A stretch of DNA of 59,473 bases from assembly GCA_004335635.1 (NCBI GenBank), contig QAXH01002022.1:877-60349 (forward strand), given 5' to 3'. The notes under the pieces are model-generated. The model was not told the DNA's origin. It was given only the letters and a program-made list of their open reading frames with translations, and did not search any database. This DNA is from Chloromonas sp. AAM2 (taxonomy: Eukaryota > Chlorophyta > Chlorophyceae > Chlamydomonadales > Chlamydomonadaceae). The translations under genes were made by a program, and so were the position numbers. Every line of letters starts with the position of its first letter. The first letter of the stretch is position 1. Shown one piece after another: positions 57,301 through 59,473 of the stretch.

Positions 57301-59473
57301 TTCTGCTCTCTCTTCGGTTGGCCCGTCCTGCCTGCTTTCCTCACTGTGCTTGTTTCTTTTGCTTTCTCAGGTCAGGGCAATGCGCATCCCATTCTGTGAC
57401 GGCTTCCCTGGTACATAGAAATCCTACTAGAAGTACGTTGGGCGCTTGCTGTTGCGGTTGAACCTGCCACTTGGTTTGGCCGGCACGTCACATCCTTGCC
57501 CATGCATGAGGTAAAGTGAAGCTTCAAGTTGATGTTGCCAGCTGACTTGGCTGACATGCGTGCTTGGCGTCACGTCCCACGCTGCATTCCTGCTTCATGC
57601 TTCCTCCCATATGCATGACAAGCATGGTGCCCGACCTCCTTGGTACACCTTCCCTGCCACATGCATGTCAGCTCTGGTGCGTGTAACTCACCATGTATTC
57701 AGCGGGTGCGACGTACTCTACTGTTCCGCTGCTGAGCTCGGGCCGTTCATGGAAGTCCAGGCGCCTCCCGTCATTGCCCATTGCACAGTAGTAGTCCACA
57801 GGAATTTCGTTCAGCAGAGCACACACGTTGCACTTGAACCTACACGTTGCTCAGCGCCAGAGAGCAACGTACTTGAGGGATAGGCTGGTGTACAACCGTC
57901 TGTGAGGTGTACATCCACATGTAGTTTGTGTTTGTGTTTGAAAACACGAGTGAGTGCAGGGGTGCAAAAGGGCCTCATGAGTGTGAGGTATCGCTGCCTG
58001 TTTGCTTTTTGTTTGAAATGCTACAAATACTTCTTCCCATTGAAGAGCCTGCTGAGTTTTGCGTCTGTAACTTCCTATTCCCATGCGCCCGCACCTGCGC
58101 CCCGCATCTGTCCATGTCATGAATGGGTTCATGTATGTTCTGCAGCGCTTGCAGCGAATGATGCCCGCTGAGCCGAGGTTGATGACGGGAACAGGCCGGC
58201 CCTGCAGCTCGTCCGCCATGGGGTGCACCACGGCACCCAGTGGCAGCGGCCACCTACACAATCAGGCATTGGTATTCCTGTTGCAAACGTATCACTTCTG
58301 AAACTCAAACACAGGGTCCTAAACACCTGAACGCAACCAGATCCACTCCAGCAATCACATGCTCATGGCACCAGAATGCCTGTGACTGGATGGTCTGCTC
58401 AGAGCGGCAACTGATGAACCAACTATCGTGATGATGTCTAGCATGCGGCATACCGTTGATTACCTAGTCAGCGGGATACTTGTGGCACCAGGATGTCTCA
58501 TGGCTTCTGGCCTGTCACAGCAGACCTATAATTACCTCACCATGTTCATGTACCCCACAAGCCATTACGCACAAGTAAGGCCAGCCTGGTGTCTCTCTCA
58601 CTAATCCATCATAAATCCACACTGACACAGTGTCCCTCGCACACCTTGCTCTGAGGGCCGTGCTGTTAGGTATCGCATTGATTGTCATGCGCATGTTGTT
58701 TGGCGTGCAGTTGTACATGTCGTAGGGCGCGGGTGGGTCCAGCGCAGTCTCCCGCACCTGTGATGCAAGTATGATAATGTTCAAAGTTGTGCCAACGCAT
58801 ATCAAAGCACAGGCTGTCACGTGTCCGATACATATTGGATGCGTGTCACATCTTGATACTAATACGCCACGGCGCAGCCCAGATGATAATGCGTATGAGG
58901 CTTGAGCCATCTTCTGTTCGGCTTGTCCGACGATACAGGCGTTAAAAGACACTCACTCACTCGCTCACTCACCTCACCCACAGGCCTGGGCAGCGCATTC
59001 AAATCCACACCCTCCTGGCCCGGGTTGGGACCGCCCATCGTCAGCGACTCAAACTGCTCAACCATCCGCTGCAATAGTGGCAAGGATCAGGACAACAGGG
59101 TTGGTGGGGGTAAATCAGACACGAACCAGGCGCATCCAAGCTGGAAATCCACTGTTTTCCCTTGCCATCAGCCCACCTGCTGGCCGTATGGGTCATAGCC
59201 CTGGCCCGCCTGCATGCCGCCTGGTGGTGGGCCAAAGCCCATGGGCGGGCCTGCCTGCTGCATGCCGGGCGGAGGCCCAAATCCACCTGGCACCCCTGCT
59301 TGCATGGACCCCGGTGGCGGCCCAAAACCGGCCGGTGGGCCCGGCTGCATGCCCGGAGGTCGAGCCTGCATGCCTGCACCAGGGGGCGCAAATCCGCCTT
59401 GCATGGCTGGCTGCATGCTGCCCGGTGGCGGCAGGCCCATGCCTGGTGGCGCCTGCATGCCGCCGCCTAGGGG
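51377..59473 (-). CDS. SEC24: COPII coat subunit SEC24 (N-terminus beyond the window)
   Basis: SEC24 is the cargo-binding half of the SEC23/24 inner COPII coat that buds vesicles from the ER. Exons seen: 59177-59473 (open at the window end), 58973-59068, 58645-58757, 58095-58253, 57692-57839, 56742-56902, 56231-56353, 55808-55895, 55230-55421, 54664-54763, 54269-54413, 53556-53705, 52894-53047, 52328-52580, 51820-51986, 51377-51652, giving 873 residues in phase. Layout: Pro/Gly/Met-rich repeats; [12 protein letters not shown]; zinc finger [11 protein letters not shown]...CNVC; trunk domain ([44 protein letters not shown]); beta-sandwich ([32 protein letters not shown]); helical part ([21 protein letters not shown]); C-terminal gelsolin-like end ([20 protein letters not shown]). 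No key element is missing in the visible part. At least the first part of the N-terminal tail lies outside the window. Confidence 0.95.
57361..57412. repeat. Dispersed repeat, divergent copy C (SEC24 intron)
   Basis: A weaker match to 21823 and 40103: CTCAGGTCAGGGCAATGCG, then a GACGGCTTCCCTGGTA end. It is preceded by a similar pyrimidine-rich lead-in. It lies in the intron between exons 57692-57839 and 56742-56902. Confidence 0.4.

Overview
This is nuclear DNA of an intron-rich eukaryote, most likely a chlorophyte green alga. The evidence is a plant-type CYP51G sterol demethylase, a plant-type cysteine oxidase, an argJ-type ornithine acetyltransferase with a possible transit peptide, and above all a giant TmcB-like PAS/membrane protein of the type expanded in volvocine algae. 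Base composition looks well below the GC level of Chlamydomonas reinhardtii, so the genus is left open. Introns are mostly 100-600 nt with GT..AG borders. No operons, rRNA, tRNA, CRISPR array or prokaryotic signals were seen.

Six protein genes could be modelled exon by exon. Reading frame was checked across every internal junction. (1) 1564-6097, minus: glutamate N-acetyltransferase (ArgJ). (2) 6624-9707, plus: proteasome lid subunit RPN8, 8 exons, one GC-AG intron, head-to-head with argJ. (3) 12066-38184, minus: one 26-kb gene of about 62 exons coding for a ~2219-residue TmcB-like protein (N-terminal membrane segments, TPR-like region, several PAS domains, C-terminal membrane segments). (4) 44072-46738, minus: plant cysteine oxidase, 3' end unresolved. 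(5) 47134-49960, plus: CYP51, 9 exons, head-to-head with the cysteine oxidase. (6) 51377-59473, minus: COPII coat subunit SEC24, cut at its N-terminus by the window end.

Between and inside the genes lie mobile-element remnants. These include a piggyBac-like foldback MITE with TTAA flanks in an intron of the TmcB gene, pairs of a 25-bp inverted repeat, an 87-bp dispersed repeat, other short dispersed repeats in introns, a possible copia-type remnant, and GC-rich tandem repeats. Most of this sits in the 38.2-44 kb gap.

The genes do not form one pathway. They cover arginine synthesis in the plastid, protein turnover, putative sensing, oxygen-dependent N-degron signalling, sterol synthesis and ER export. 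The most suggestive link is the cysteine oxidase/CYP51 pair: both enzymes consume O2 and they share a ~395-bp intergenic region.
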